A DNA stretch of 64,000 nt from Asterias rubens (taxonomy: Eukaryota; Echinodermata; Asteroidea; Forcipulatida; Asteriidae). The notes under the pieces were generated by a model. The model was given only the letters and a program-made list of their open reading frames with translations, did no database searches and was not told the origin of the DNA. A program made the translations under genes and the position numbers. The stretch is taken from positions 684,501 to 748,500 of the forward strand of contig NC_047083.1 in assembly GCF_902459465.1 (NCBI RefSeq). Direction: 5' to 3'. Of this stretch, positions 11,884 to 23,905 are shown in pieces; within the stretch, counting starts at the first letter, position 1, and each line of letters opens with the position of its first letter.

Positions 11884-13068
11884 ACTGAATAATGTGCAAA
11901 GTCAATTTTTGTTATGTGCAAAACTACTTTATTTTTCAACCTGTAGATATTATGCGTGCTTAAAAACTATCGACTCTCTTTTGTAACTAGAGGGCAGTGT
12001 TTTATTACCGTAACCATGCAGATTTGTATTTCTCCAGCTGTGTATTTTTTGGCTAATTTTTGTGAATTTTGAGTGTTTTAATCGATGTTTGATAACTAAA
12101 CTTAATACAAGTATTACTATAAAAATCACTCACATTATAAAAAGAAAACAAAGGGGGGGTGTATTACATTATTTGGTTTTAACCATTCACCGATATCGAA
12201 CAAAACTAGCATGGTAGTGGTATAAGGTCTGAGCCTAAATGGAGTCTGTCTTAAAATTCCCACACATTTTGTATCAATTGTTGTTTAGCTTCTGGCTTAT
12301 AACAAAAAACCAAGCGTATTCTGACAAATATTCTGATAATGATTATGCAAATGAGCTTTGTAAGTGTACACTTTTTTAATTAAATTTAATAACATAGTTG
12401 AAAAATGGTATATATCATATGATTGTTCATTTTAGTATTTGATTGCAAATTAATTGTTTAGCAGAATTTGTCTGTCATCAATACAGGCACATGTAACTCC
12501 AAATTAAAATGCCTCTAAGAATTTTTTCTGCTGAAAATGGTGCTGTTCTAGTGATTATTTTTTTCTAGAAAGTAGAAAGAAGTTTGCAGGTTACTTTAAT
12601 TTACACTGTGTAAGCTTTACCAATAAGTGATTGGGTTGATGCTAGGGGTAGAAGTTGGGGGGGGGATAGTCTTTGAAAATCAGTCCTTTAATAAGCAGTT
12701 CTAGCATCACTCAAGTACTTTAATGTATTTGCAATCTTCCTCAATATTATGTACTTGCCTCGATTGAAAATGTATTGTACTAATCCATAAGACGTGTAAA
12801 TTATGCAACTCTCATTATTATATTTACTATTTTGTATATAACGTTTATAAAGTATTCAGTAATAATTGGTCACTTAGATTGCTTATTTTGACCTGATGAC
12901 CTAGTTGGTGTAGTCTTAGTCACAAGGTGTTACATGGTAAGATTTTATGAGTGCGTAAGTTTAGAGAACAAGAGGTCAGGCGTGGTATTTGGCCCTTGGA
13001 GAAGAGTAGGCAGTTAATGAGTAAAAAGGCTGGCAAACATGTACTGTATTGAACTTTTGGGGGTGGCC
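11884..13068 (+). other. Tetraspanin 3' untranslated/downstream sequence; no gene seen
   Basis: AT-rich sequence follows the TAA at 11881. ATTAAA words near 12376 and 12503 could act as poly(A) signals, but no canonical AATAAA with a clear cleavage context was found. Confidence 0.35.
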
Positions 13069-13438
13069 TTAAAGGCAGTGGACACTATTGGTAATTACTC
13101 AAAATAATTATTAACATAGAACCTTTCTTGATTACGAGTAATGGGGAGAGGTTGGTGGTATAAAACATTGTGAGAAACAGCTCCCTCTGAAGTGACGTAG
13201 TTTTCAAAAAAGAAGTAATTTTCCACGAATTTGATTTTGAGACCTCAGATTTAGAATTTGAGGTTCTTGAAATCAAGCATCTGAAAGCACACAACTTTGT
13301 GTGACCATGGTGTGACAAGGGTGTTTTATCTTTCAATAATATCTCGCAACTTCGACTACCGATTGTGCAAAAATTTTCACAGGCTTGTTATTTTATGCAT
13401 GTATGTTGAGATACACCAATGGTGTCCTGTGTCTTTAA
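13069..13438. mobile_element. TTAA-flanked hairpin MITE, family 1
   Basis: It runs from TTAAAGGCAGTGGACACTATTGG to GGTGTCCTGTGTCTTTAA. The centre has a palindrome, GAGACCTCAGATTTAG / AATTTGAGGTTCTTGA. The two open frames at 13085-13500 are on opposite strands of this hairpin and are not genes. Confidence 0.9.
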
Positions 13439-13657
13439 GGCGAACGAACAGTTTTTTAGATGCATCTGAAGGTAAAAAAGACCAAAAAAAAAACAGTTAA
13501 GAAAAGTAAGAATTAGTCGAGCAACAGCTACAATGACAGGATCCCTTACTGTGTTGAACTTTCGTGGGCGCCCTTGATGGATGCGGGGTTACGATCAAAT
13601 TGTTGGCCATTGCATGTATATAAATTTCCACTGTTAGGCAATGATTGTGGACGATTG

Positions 13658-13831
13658 CAGGGCTGTATGCTTCATTTTTGAAAGGTCAAGGGCACCAAGG
13701 CATTTTCTTTGGCAAAGGGCACCCTATGAGGAAATTGTAAATTTCTATTGGAGCATTTCAAGGGCACCAAGGCAATGGCAAGGGGCAACGGAGGCAATTG
13801 CCTTCGTTGCCTCCGTGAAGTATCAGGCCTG
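13658..13831 (+). mobile_element. CAGGCCTG-ended short element, copy 3
   Basis: It begins CAGGGCTGTATGCTTC and ends GTATCAGGCCTG, with CGATTG at 13652-13657 and again at 13832-13837. It is the best-preserved copy and carries several GGGCACC / GGCAA repeats, so it folds internally. Confidence 0.8.
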
Positions 13832-14214
13832 CGATTGTAAAAAATATAGGCCTAATGCCCTCATTTGAATAATTTAGATTTGATGATTGGACGATTTACA
13901 CCACTAGGGGTGTCTTGTCAACCAATAAGCTGGGCTGGATTTCAAAAAGCGTTAAGATTATCACCATATTGATTTGTACAGTGACATCATACTTTGCTTA
14001 GCAATTAAGATTAGTACACAGTTAAGATTAATCTTAGCCGGTAGTGAAACCTGCCTGTGGTCTGTTTTTTGGAAAATAAACGCATGTAAAAGTTTTTATT
14101 TAATGATTTTCTCGCTTAAAGCTGTAGTCGCAATTAATCAGTGAACAATAACTTTCTTTTTGTAGAATAAACAATAAATTTGAATGGTTTGGTTTTGTTA
14201 ACTTGTTGTGTTTT

Positions 14215-14680
14215 ATAGGCCAATCTCAGCCATGATTGGTGCTCTGAAAAGTCTGGTCAGAACAAGACGTCGTCGTCCTATGAGTCATGGCTGACCCTTT
14301 GTGACCCTGTTTATGATGTAGTTCCACTTCTGTCTATCCAGTGCAGATCGATAAGCAACGTTTATTGATAAGCCCGTGAGTTCTTTGATTCCCTCTGTCC
14401 AACGAAGTTTTTGACGGCCACGTCGGCGACTACCTGCTACACATCCTTGCACAATGATCTTCTCAAGGTTGTCCCCCTCTCTTCTGGATATGTGACCAAA
14501 GTACTGAAGCTTGTTTTTGTTAATTTTTGAGGGCAAGGTGGGTCTATCTTCTCCTATCAGGTTTCTAACAAAAACATTGGTCTTGTGCTCTTGCCATGAT
14601 ATTCTCAGCATTCTCCTCCAGCACCACATCTCAAAAGCGTTGATCCTGTTCCTGTCAGAACAAGACACTGGAGGTTAAAC
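14215..14680 (-). pseudogene. Non-LTR retrotransposon reverse-transcriptase C-terminus (5'-truncated)
   Basis: The minus-strand frame 14668-14285 (127 codons) reads RINAFEMWCWRRMLRISW, HKTN, KLQYFGHISRREGDNLEKI and RRRGRQKLRW. This order is the familiar region after the catalytic reverse-transcriptase domain in non-LTR (LINE) proteins. The catalytic YADD-type core is absent, so the copy is truncated upstream near 14680 and cannot be active. It ends on the 3' side near 14215. Confidence 0.8.
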
Positions 14681-14684
14681 AAGG

Positions 14685-14820
14685 GGGACCAGCCCACTAT
14701 ACGTCAAACCAGGCCAATAAGGGCAATAACCTTCATGGAGGCAATCTCCTTCAATCACTGCGCTCTAACACAAAACTGGATTCATTTAAGAACTGCCTGA
14801 AAACCCACATACATGTACAT
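14685..14820 (+). repeat. LINE relic, CR1/L2-like reverse-transcriptase end
   Basis: The plus frame includes SLRSNTKLDSFKNCLKTH. This matches the S-L-R-S-x-x-S-L-x-S-F-K-x-x-L-K-T-x-L motif that ends many CR1/L2-type reverse transcriptases. Only about 40 codons remain, followed by an (ACATGT) run. Confidence 0.4.
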
Positions 14821-14901
14821 GTATACAACAAGTTGCTCTGTAGTTTGTACATGCAAATGTTACTTGTTTGCTTTCTGCATTTGAAGACCACAAACAACAT
14901 T

Positions 14902-16423
14902 CTATCCAGTGTGGACACGCTGGTGGACATGGAGGGACTTTAAATATGGAAACTCTTTCCCACAAGTACCACAAACAAATGGTTTCTCTCCAGTGTGGAC
15001 ACGCTGATGCTCTTTCAGTGCAGATTTAAATGAGAAGGTTCTTCCGCAGATATCACAAACAAATTGTTTCTCTCCAGTGTGGATACGCTGATGTTTGTTA
15101 ACAGATGACGTTGACGAAAAGTTTTTACCACAAATATCACAAGCAAACAGTGTGGGTAAGCTCATGATTCGTCAGGTGTGCTTTCCTCGAGAAAGCTTTT
15201 CCACAATAGTCACAAACAAATGGTTTTTCTGCAGTGTGAATATGTTGATGTTTGGTCAGATAGGATTTTATGGAGAAGGCTTGTCCACAAAGATCACAAA
15301 CAAATGGTTTCTCTTCAGAGTGGATACCTCGTTGGTGAGCGGAAAGAGCTGATGTCTGCACAAAAGCTTTTCCACAAAAGCTACAGACAAATGGTTTCTC
15401 TCCAGTGTGGGTACGCCAATGAAGGATAACGTACCCTTTATTCTAAAAAAGTTTGGCCACAAGTCTCACAAGCAAATGGTTTCTCTCCAGTGTGGATACG
15501 CCGATGGTCTGTCAGGTGCGTTTTCTTCGTGAAAGTTTTTTCACATAAGTCACAAGCGAATGGTTTCCCTCCAGTGTGGACACGCTGATGAGTTGACTGT
15601 GATGATTTACATGTAAAGGCTTTTCCACAAATGTCACAAAAATAAGGTTTCTCTCCAGTGTGGACACGCTGATGGTTTATCAGGGTGGATTTGAGAGAGA
15701 AGGATTTTCCACAAAGGTCGCAAACAAAAGGTTTCTCTCCAGTGTGGATGCGCTGATGGTTGGTTAGGGACTTTAAATATGGAGACTCTTTTCCACAAGT
15801 GCCACAAACAAATGGTTTCTCTCCAGTGTGGACACGCTGATGTCTAGTCAGGGCTGATTTCTTTATGAAACCTTTTCCACAAAGATCGCACACAAATGGA
15901 TTCGCTCCAGAGTGGACAACAACCTGATGGCGTGTCAGGTTATACTTTTAAGAGAAGGTTTGTCCACATAGATCACAAACAAGTGATTTCTTTGCAGTGT
16001 GGACACGGTGACGCTGATGACGGTTCAGGTTCTCCTTACGTGAAAACGCTTTTCCACAAAAATCACAAACAAATGATCCCTCTCCAGAGTGGACGAGCTG
16101 ATGGGAAGTCAGGTGTGCTTTTCGTATGAAAGATTTTCCACAAATGTCACAAATGAATGAATTCTCTCTAGTGTGGATTCTCTGGTGGTTGACCATGCTG
16201 CTTTTAAGTGAAAAATCTTGACCACAAACATCACAAACAAATGGTTTCTCTTTGGTGTGGGCATGTTGACTGCGTGTCAGTGGCATTCTATGGCAGTATT
16301 CTCCACATATATAGCTGGACTATAAATGTTATTCCTCCTTGACCGTTTCCCACAAATGGAGTCAAAACAAACAAAGTCTCTTCACAGTAGACTGTGATGC
16401 ACGGATTATGTGTTTTCTTAGCA
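14902..16423 (-). pseudogene. C2H2 zinc-finger gene A, broken array of about 16 fingers
   Basis: On the minus strand, fingers of the form [28 protein letters not shown] run from about 16400 to the TAG at 14904-14902. A poly-pyrimidine acceptor ending at 16424 could begin this exon. Damage is clear. A frame change near 16330 separates the first remnants. TAA at 15950-15948 replaces a leucine codon (TTA AAG became TAA AAG). A 1-base shift lies near 15420-15450. About 11 bases of linker are missing near 15150. One finger has an inserted HR before its last histidine (near 16010), and several linkers are altered (HTAEKP, HSGANP, HTAKKS). About 14 fingers still have all four zinc ligands. It was probably a nuclear DNA-binding protein. 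Assembly error could mimic one of the breaks but hardly all. Confidence 0.85.
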
Positions 16424-16526
16424 CTGAAAAAAAAATCAGCAAATTAATGATTTGGACTATGATCCAAAGATATTTTTAGGGCCTACATGTATGTTATCTA
16501 TGATAACTTTGTACAAAAACACTTCT

Positions 16527-16907
16527 TTAAAGGCAGTGGTAATCGTCAAAGACTAGCCTTCACAGTTGGTTTATCTCAACATATATGCATAAAATAACAA
16601 ACCTGTGAAAATTTGAGCTCAATCGGTCATCGAACTTGCGAGTGGTAACAAAAGAAAAAAACACCCTTGTCACACCAAGTTGTGTGCGTTTAGATGGTTG
16701 ATTTCGAGACCTCAAGTTCTAAATCTGAGGTCTCGAAATCAAATCCGTGGAAAATTACTTCTTTCTCGAAAACTATGGCACTTCAGAGGGAGCCGTTTCG
16801 CACAATGTATTATACCACAAACCTCTCCCCATTATTACTCGTCACCAAAGAAGGTTTTATGCTAATAATTATTTTGAGTAATTACCAATAGTGTCCACTG
16901 CCTTTAA
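16527..16907. mobile_element. TTAA-flanked hairpin MITE, family 1 (upstream of zinc-finger A)
   Basis: TTAAAGGCAGTGG starts it, with some bases lost just inside, and GTGTCCACTGCCTTTAA ends it. The centre is the inverted pair GATTTCGAGACCTCAAG / CTGAGGTCTCGAAATC. Confidence 0.9.
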
Positions 16908-17689
16908 GAAATGGACAGCTTTGGTAATAACGTAAAGAATTAGTCGCCATAAAAACTTACAGTATGGGTGCGTTCATTTAGCTTCCCTGGGTCGGCGCCC
17001 TAGAGTAGTATGTCACGGTAAATGTAATTTGTGTACACGTTTTTTTGGAAAAATTTTCAAATCATCACATCTGGACAAAGTCATCATTTAGTAAGCCCTG
17101 TTATGTGTCATAGTAATTCCACAAATGTAAGGAATAAAATGAGGTATGTTGGAGTAGTATTGGACTTTTTTAAGTGGGAGAAATTTGCAATCAAACTACC
17201 TCGCATTTTGCGTCTTTGAAAACTTAGCGTTTAAGACATGTATCAAAGGTGGGCTGTAATGGTGACAGTGATGAGACAGATGTTAAAAGCGGAGCCATTA
17301 ACAGCTCAACAAGGTGGGCTAGGTCAGGTGTGGTACGTGCGTTATTATTTTCTAATCTGAACAAAATACAAACTAAAAAAGCATGCACGCTTATTACAAA
17401 AACTGTGGAAGCTAACTTAAGCAAGTTAGAAATACACACAATAACTGTTTAGTAACTTTATAAATTAGTGAAAGTAGTTACGTACCAATTTAGAACAGAC
17501 GATTGCAGTACGAACGATCAGATCCAGATCTTGTACTCTCTGCTGTTGTTTAAAAATGCCCCCGCGGCGCGTCGAGCGAGCGAGAAGTTTAACATGGCGC
17601 CCTCTCTAGTCATATCCACCGTGGTGACGAGAGGGATGGGCGGGGCTGCGTGAGTGGGGACAACACCCCTCCCTCTGCCGTGTTCGTTA
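16908..17689. other. Possible 5' region of zinc-finger A; no gene recognised
   Basis: A GC-richer part at about 17555-17680 could be a promoter for the minus-strand array A. A minus-strand GTAAGT-like site near 16960 could be a donor. Neither is firm. Confidence 0.2.
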
Positions 17690-17770
17690 GTTTGTTTGTT
17701 TGTTTGTTTGTTTATTTGTTTGTTTGTTTGCTTGTTTGTTTGTTTGTTTGTCTGTTTGCTTGTTTTATTT
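17690..17770. repeat. (TTTG)n microsatellite
   Basis: About 18 tandem TTTG units with a few A and C changes. It creates lysine/asparagine/threonine-rich and cysteine/leucine-rich shadow frames on the two strands. Confidence 0.95.
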
Positions 17771-18439
17771 TTGTTCAGTGCAAAAATTAGTGATTTCTCC
17801 AGCTGCAGCCTCGGCAACTAAATCGGAAACGGTGTTCCGTCCGTCATCCTTGATAAAAGAAAAACAGGATTGCCAACCAAGTTCCATTATGCTATGCAAT
17901 TTAAGCAATGTCTTGTGCTTAGCACTAAGCAGCCCTATAAAATTGGGCCCTGATGCCCCAGGTATCAGGTGGATTCCTTTAGTAATAATTAAATAATTAA
18001 ATCAATGTATAAAATAAAGACATAAAAAATGTCAATCAATTAAGAAAAGAAAAAAAATAAGGTCACTTTAGAGTAACCAGAGGATGTCAATCAATGGTGT
18101 AGTTTTCCAGTAAAAGGGTTAAAACAACCAAATCAAAACAAATTGAAGGTTCTTTATTTGTATTCCCAAATTATTTTTTATTCCCATGTTCTGAAAAGGC
18201 ACTGTTGTGATAATACTTACGAAGGACTTGTACAAGGCTACACTCATGTTTATTCATATGCTAGTAAGCCCTGTGTATGTCACACAACCAGTTTTCTACA
18301 GTTACCTCAATAAACCATTGTGTTTCAACTTATAACAACAAGTCTCCAACCTTGTAACTTTATAGTATTACAACATGGTTACAGAAGCGTACTACCGTAG
18401 TCATATGCAATTGTGTCCGCCATGCAATACTGTCCACTC

Positions 18440-18610
18440 CGGACACGTATTTATTTGTATTTATTTGTTTATTTCCTTTATTTACCCAGGGTGAGCAATA
18501 TCAGTAAAAAACTGGTTTCCATTTGGGCCATGCGAACAAACTAACATGTTAAAAGTAAACATAAAATCACATGATAAATTACGACATAAAAATTACGTAA
18601 AATATTTAAG
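18440..18610. repeat. LINE/SINE tail (TATTTATTTG repeats, TTTATTTACCCAGGG)
   Basis: A short TATTTATTTG tandem tract is followed by CCTTTATTTACCCAGGGTGA, as in non-LTR 3' tails read on the opposite strand. No coding part remains. Confidence 0.45.
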
Positions 18611-18662
18611 AATGTTAATATTAACAAAAATTCTCTCGGCAAAAGCTTACCGGTTCAGTTCA

Positions 18663-19049
18663 TTAAAGGCAGTGGACACTATTGGTAATTACTCAAAAAT
18701 ATTATTAGCATAAAGCCTTACTTAGTAACGAGGAATGGGGATAGGTTCATGGTGTAAAACAATGTGAGAAACGGCTCCCTCTGAAGTGCCATAGTTTTCG
18801 AGAAAGAAGCAATTTTCCACGAATTTGATTTCGAGACCTCAAGTTTAGAACTTGAGGTCACGAAATCAACCATCTAAACGCACACAACTTCGTGTGACAA
18901 GGGTGTTTTTTCCTTTCATTATTATCTCGCAAGTTCGACGACCGATTGAGCTCAAATTTTCACAGGTTTGTTATTTTATGCATATGTTGAGATACACCAA
19001 CTGTGAAGGCTAGTCTTTGACAATTACCAATAGTGTCCACTGCCTTTAA
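18663..19049. mobile_element. TTAA-flanked hairpin MITE, family 1 (near-intact copy)
   Basis: Both ends are full (TTAAAGGCAGTGGACACTATTGG and its inverse ending CTGCCTTTAA). The central hairpin GATTTCGAGACCTCAAG / CTTGAGGTCACGAAATC is intact. It is the most complete copy in the window, together with 53639-54007. Confidence 0.95.
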
Positions 19050-19105
19050 ACATATCAGTCGAGTTCGGTAGGTGCAACCAAGGATTAATCTGGCGGCTCT
19101 TTTCA

Positions 19106-19335
19106 GTTACCGTGACCCCATGAAGTGGCACCGTAACTCAATAGTCTTTTCAATAGTCTGTTCAACAGGTTACTATGTGCGTTGTATCGGCCTCCCTAAA
19201 CCGTACAACAATAGGCCAAACTCGGTAACACAAAAGTTTTAACCAACGTATGCATATGCAATCGTGTCCGGGGGTGCAAAAACCTTTCGGTGGACATAAA
19301 ATGACTGTACATCATACCGAATATCAGTAACAAGC
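19106..19335 (-). pseudogene. LINE reverse-transcriptase fragment, duplicated copy
   Basis: Same sequence as 27452-27679, where the minus frame is open. It is part of the segmental duplication rather than an independent insertion. Confidence 0.5.
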
Positions 19336-19475
19336 AATATGCAACAAATGGAAATTTGGTTGGTAATCCTGTTTTTATCTAAGAAGAAATTTCATGCTAA
19401 GCAAATTTTTGTGCTTAGCAGCTCTATGAAATTGGGCCCAGATCTACTTGTTCTATTCTAAACAAACATAGTCAA

Positions 19476-19887
19476 TTAAAGCACTGGACACTATTGCAGT
19501 ATTGGTAATTACTCAAAATAATTGTTAGCATCAAAACCTTCTTGGTAACGAGCAATGGAGAGCTGTTAATAGTAATGGTATAAAACATTGTGATACGGCT
19601 GCCTCTGAAGTAATTTTTGAGAAAGAAGTAATTTTCACTAAAATATTTGAATTAAATTTGAGACCTTAGCTGAGGTCTCGAACTCAAGCATTTGAAAGCA
19701 CACTTGTGCGACAATGGTGTTTTTTCTTCCATTATTCCCTCGCTACTTCAACGACCAATTGAGTCTAAATTTACCCCTTTTTGTTATTTTATGCATACAT
19801 GTACATGTACATGTACGTGTACATGTATACATGTATGTTGAGAGACACCAAGTGAAAATACAATACCAAAGGTGTCCAGTGGCTTCA
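19476..19887. mobile_element. Family 1 subtype (GCACTGGACACTATTG ends)
   Basis: It starts TTAAAGCACTGGACACTATTG and ends GGTGTCCAGTGGCTTC. Inside are TTTGAGACC / GGTCTCGAAC arms and an (ATGTAC)n run at about 19796-19835. The right TTAA has been lost. Confidence 0.75.
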
Positions 19888-20443
19888 AAATAAAAATTAT
19901 GAACACATAATTATTAAGAATTATATTCACTGGGGATACCTAATGTTCTTGTTCTATATATTCTAAACATACATAGTCAATTAAAATAAAAATTATGGTG
20001 ACAAAACTATTGAGAAGTTTATTCCATGTGAATGTACTTGTTCTGTTCTAAACATACAGTCATAAGGGAAGCTTTCTACTATAGCATTATCTTCAAACTG
20101 TGTGAGTTTAATGTAAATCTTTCCTACAAAAAGTACCCAGACCCTTGTTCAGTCACAAGTTGACTGACCCCATACTGGATATCATCGATTGGGCCTGCAG
20201 TCTAAGCTTAAAGGGTTACGTTGCCTTGGATTGGGCGAGTTGGCGCTTGAAGGCGCTTGAAACCGTTTATGAAAACATGCCTCAAAGTTGCATGGTGTTC
20301 CTTAATACAACACGTGAACTAACACATTCGGCCGTTTTGTAGTTAAAAAAGTAACAGGAAAACCACGCCATGTCCATGCATACTTCGATCGTGTTCCCAG
20401 GTTTCGTTGAGCATACTGCATAATTATAGTTAGAACGGATCAT

Positions 20444-21781
20444 TTAATTATTTTCCTGCGGTCGATGTTCACGCTGCTGATGGGTGGTCAGAGAACGTTT
20501 GTGTGAAAAAGCTTTTCCACAAATGAGACAGAGATACGGTTTTTCCCCAGTGTGGACCCGCTGATGACTAGTTAAATTAGTTTTCTGAAAAAATGTTTTT
20601 CCGCAAATATCACAAAGAAATGGTGTCTCTCCAGTGTGGATTAGATTATGGTCTTTCAAGTGAGATTTTCGTGAAAATGCTTTTCCGCAAATGTCACAAA
20701 CAAATGGTTTCACTCCAGTGTGGACTCTCAGGTGGTCATAGGAAGATTGAATCGAAAATGCTTTTCCACAATAGTGACAAACAAAATGGTTTCTCTCCAA
20801 AGTGAATTCTCTGGTGTCCAGCAAATTTGATTTGATTTGAAAGTTGAGTTGATTGTCCACAAATTCCATGTTTCTCTCCAGTGTGAACTCTTAAGTGAGT
20901 CCTTAAATTGCTTTTGTGAGCAAATTCTTTTTCACAAATGTCACAAACAAAATGGTTTCTCTCCAGTGTGGACACGCAGATACAAACCCAATTGTTGTTT
21001 TGAAGGAAATGCTTTTCCACAAATCTCACAAAGAAATGGTTTCTCTCCAGTGTGGACCAGCTGATGGCGTGCCAGTGACGATTTATGCGAGAAAGCTTCT
21101 CCACAAATATCACAAACAAAAGGTTTCTCTCCAGTGTGGACACGCTGATGATCTATCAGTGAACGACTATATGAATACGATCTTCCGCACAATTCACAAA
21201 CACATGGTCTTTCCGCTTATGGACAGTCAGGTTAAACTTTTGTGAAAAAGCTTTTCCACAAATATCACAAACGAACGGTTTCTCTCCGGTGTGGGTACGC
21301 CGATGAACAGTCAGGTAAATTCTTTGTGTGTAGGCATGTCCACAAATTTCACACACAAAATGGTCTTTCTCCGGTGTGGATACGCGTATGAACAGTCAGG
21401 TTATTTTTGTGTGTGTAGGCATTTCCACAAATGTCACAAACAAACGGTTTCTCGCCAGGTTGGGTACGCTGAGGGAGTGTCCGTGAGCAGGATTTTCCAA
21501 AAGTTTCACAAACAATTGACTTTTCTCCAGTGTGGACTCTTTGGTGCTTTCTTAGTTAGTGTTTTTGAGAGAACGACTTGCTACACACATCACATACAAA
21601 TTCAAATGTCTTCTTCCGCTCACAATTCATGTTCAAAAATTATTTTAAAACATCATTGCCAACATCACAAATAAACAGTTTCCCCTCCTCCGTGCAAGTT
21701 CGATTTATGATTTAATTTACATCAGTGTCTTTAAGTTAACAGTGGTTGATGACTTTAAAGTCGCAGTGTTACATCACTCAT
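20444..21781 (-). pseudogene. C2H2 zinc-finger gene B, pseudogene of the C type
   Basis: This is the duplicated partner of the intact gene at 29450-31385, with the same finger order but about 14 fingers instead of 21. Compared base by base with C it has one-base insertions in CAAAATGG (for CAAATGG) near 20784, 20947 and 21355. It also has a 13-base deletion in the linker near 21208 and a T-to-A change near 21556 that makes TAA. Each disrupts the frame. The exon starts at the same acceptor (CTCTGCAG ending at 21782), and the preceding intron (to 22723) has gained about 720 bp including a hairpin MITE. The donor of the untranslated first exon (22724) is intact. The last fingers, terminus HRPQENN and stop at 20444 are still readable. 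It is probably not producing a full protein. Confidence 0.9.
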
Positions 21782-22329
21782 CTGCAGAGAAGGCAGAAAC
21801 AAAACGTGTATTTTTCTACTAATGATTTAATATTATTATTTTTATTATTATTATTACTCAAATGACTTTAGCATAGGCTTTTGAAATCAATCAATCAATC
21901 AGTCAAAGGTCAGATGCTGGAGAACTAACTACTTCTAGCTTAGAAACTATCAGCTCACCCTTTCTAGAAGTATTGCAGAACAGTTGAAAATACCACTTGA
22001 TTATCTGAGTTTTTCCATAAAAAAGAAAAGGATGAGGGCATGTTTTTGTTTTTTCTTTTTTCTTTCAAAGGTGGCCGCCAAGCATTTTTATTCAAACTTG
22101 CCACCAATTATTCCGTTTAAAATCACCACTTACTTTATGTAGTTTGTAAAAGATTAGTAAGTTTAATGAAAAATTAACTTAAATTTTTTTTTTTTTTTAA
22201 CAATATGTAAAATAAAAAATAATTAAACAAAGGATGCGGCCTCAAAATAGAAAGGGAGGGGACGATCAACTTTTGGCCTTATTTAAGCATTTTTAACATA
22301 AAAGCTCTCTCCAATGGTTTTTGTTTCGT

Positions 22330-22688
22330 TTAAGGATTTGAGTACTTTTTCAAAATGTCCATAGATTTACATTAAACTTACAGAGTTTGAAGATAATGAT
22401 AGTGGAAAGCTTCCCTTCAAATCTTACTTACTGAGGTGCTGTAGTTTTTGAGAAATGAGTAAAACAATGACATGAAAAAACGTTTGAAATGATTAAAATA
22501 TTGTCGTCTCATGAGACGAAAATTATTTTCATGACATTGTTTTACTCATTTCCCAAAAACTACAGCACATCAGCACTTAATATTTTCAGGGAAGCTTTCT
22601 ACTATCATTATCTTCAAACTGTGTAAGTTTAGTGTAAATCTATGGAAATTGTGTTTTTTGTCCTACAAAAGTTACATAGACCCTTTAA
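22330..22688. mobile_element. TTAA-flanked foldback MITE, family 4, inside the intron of B
   Basis: TTAA at 22330-22333 and 22685-22688 bound a long inverted repeat. CCATAGATTTACATTAAACTTACAGAG and AGAAATGAGTAAAACAATGACATG in the left half pair with their inverses in the right half. A central TCGTCTCATGAGACGA palindrome closes the loop. It is absent from the same intron of copy C. Truncated relatives lie at 20060-20140 and 28850-28940. Confidence 0.85.
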
Positions 22689-22889
22689 ATTAGTTGACAG
22701 AAATTAACATTTTTTTCACATACCTGCCATGTATCTTGCCTTTATAAACAAATGTTCTCCAGCAGATTTCGTTGGTACACCACCCATTCCAAAGATCACA
22801 CACGACCAATGACTCGACTACAATGTACATGTAGGCCTATGCACATAATATATCACAATCCCCCGTTGGCCTTCCCACAACACACTGCA

Positions 22890-23262
22890 TGTTAGTGGAC
22901 ACTATTTGTAATTGTCGAAGACTAGCCTTCACAGTTGGTGCTCAACCATGCATAAACAACCTGTGAAAAATTGAGCTCAATCCGTCATCGAAGTTTCGAG
23001 ATAATAATGAAAGAAAAAACACCATTGTCACACAAAGTTGTGTGCGTTTAGATGGTTGATTTCGATACCTCAAGTTCTTAATCTGAGGTCTCGAAATCAA
23101 ATTCGTGGAAAATTACTTCTTTCTCGAAAACTATGGCACTTCAGAGGGAGCCGTTTCTCACAATGTTTTATACCATCAACATCTCCCCATTACTCGTCAT
23201 CAAGAAAGGTTTTATGTTAATAATTATTTTGAGTAATTACCAATAGTGTCCACTTCCTTTAA
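22890..23262. mobile_element. Family 1 MITE, duplicated copy 1
   Basis: Same insertion as 31794-32185 in the other duplicate. The left end is damaged (GTTAGTGGACACTATTTG) and the right end reads CACTTCCTTTAA. Confidence 0.85.
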
Positions 23263-23276
23263 ACATGGAGGCCGAA

Positions 23277-23590
23277 TTAAAGGAACACATTGCCTTGGAA
23301 CGGTCGAGTTGGTATTTGAAAAGCGTTTTGTAACCGTTTGTTATAAAATGCATATGGTTCGAAAGATGTTGTAAAAGTAGAATACAATGATCTACACAAA
23401 TATGCCTCGAAATTGTGTGGTTTTCTTTTTACCTCGTCCGTGATAGTTCGCGACGTAAAAAGTAAACCGTACAGTTTTGAGTGATACTTGTGTGGATCAT
23501 TATAGTCTACTTCTAAAACATCTTTCTAACCATTATGCATTTCATAACAAACGGTTTCAAACGCTTTTTATAGACCAACTCGACTTCTAC
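23277..23590. mobile_element. Family 2 MITE (TTAAAGGAACACATTGCC), right end lost
   Basis: The left end and the internal words GTAACCGTTTGTTATAAAATGC and CTCGAAATTGTGTGG match the complete copy at 43280-43670. The sequence departs after CCAACTCGAC. Duplicated at 32200-32508. Confidence 0.8.
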
Positions 23591-23905
23591 CTCCCCATGT
23601 GTAAACAAATTAGACAAAGCCAAGTTTGCTCGGTATGGCACATTTCTATGCTTTTTACGGATGACTAGTCGTCACAGTCGGTACAGATCAGTGTATTTTT
23701 GATCAAATTTTGAATAATAATAACGGAGCTGATAACAAAAGCTCCACTGTAAACGTGAACCAAGGGCAAGGTGTTTTTTTACGGATGACGTGTCGTCACA
23801 GCTGCAGACAAAAACCCACTCACTCGACCCAGAATTGACAATTAAAATCAGTGGATTGGATCCAAGAGTGAGTAAACAACGGCTAACGTACTTCTAGAAA
23901 CTATG

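Noticed and set aside
14285-14668. Host gene of 127 codons
   Set aside because: The residues match the C-terminal part of LINE reverse transcriptases, 5'-truncated.
17518-17996. Frames rich in KQTN or CLFV on the two strands
   Set aside because: They translate a (TTTG)n microsatellite.
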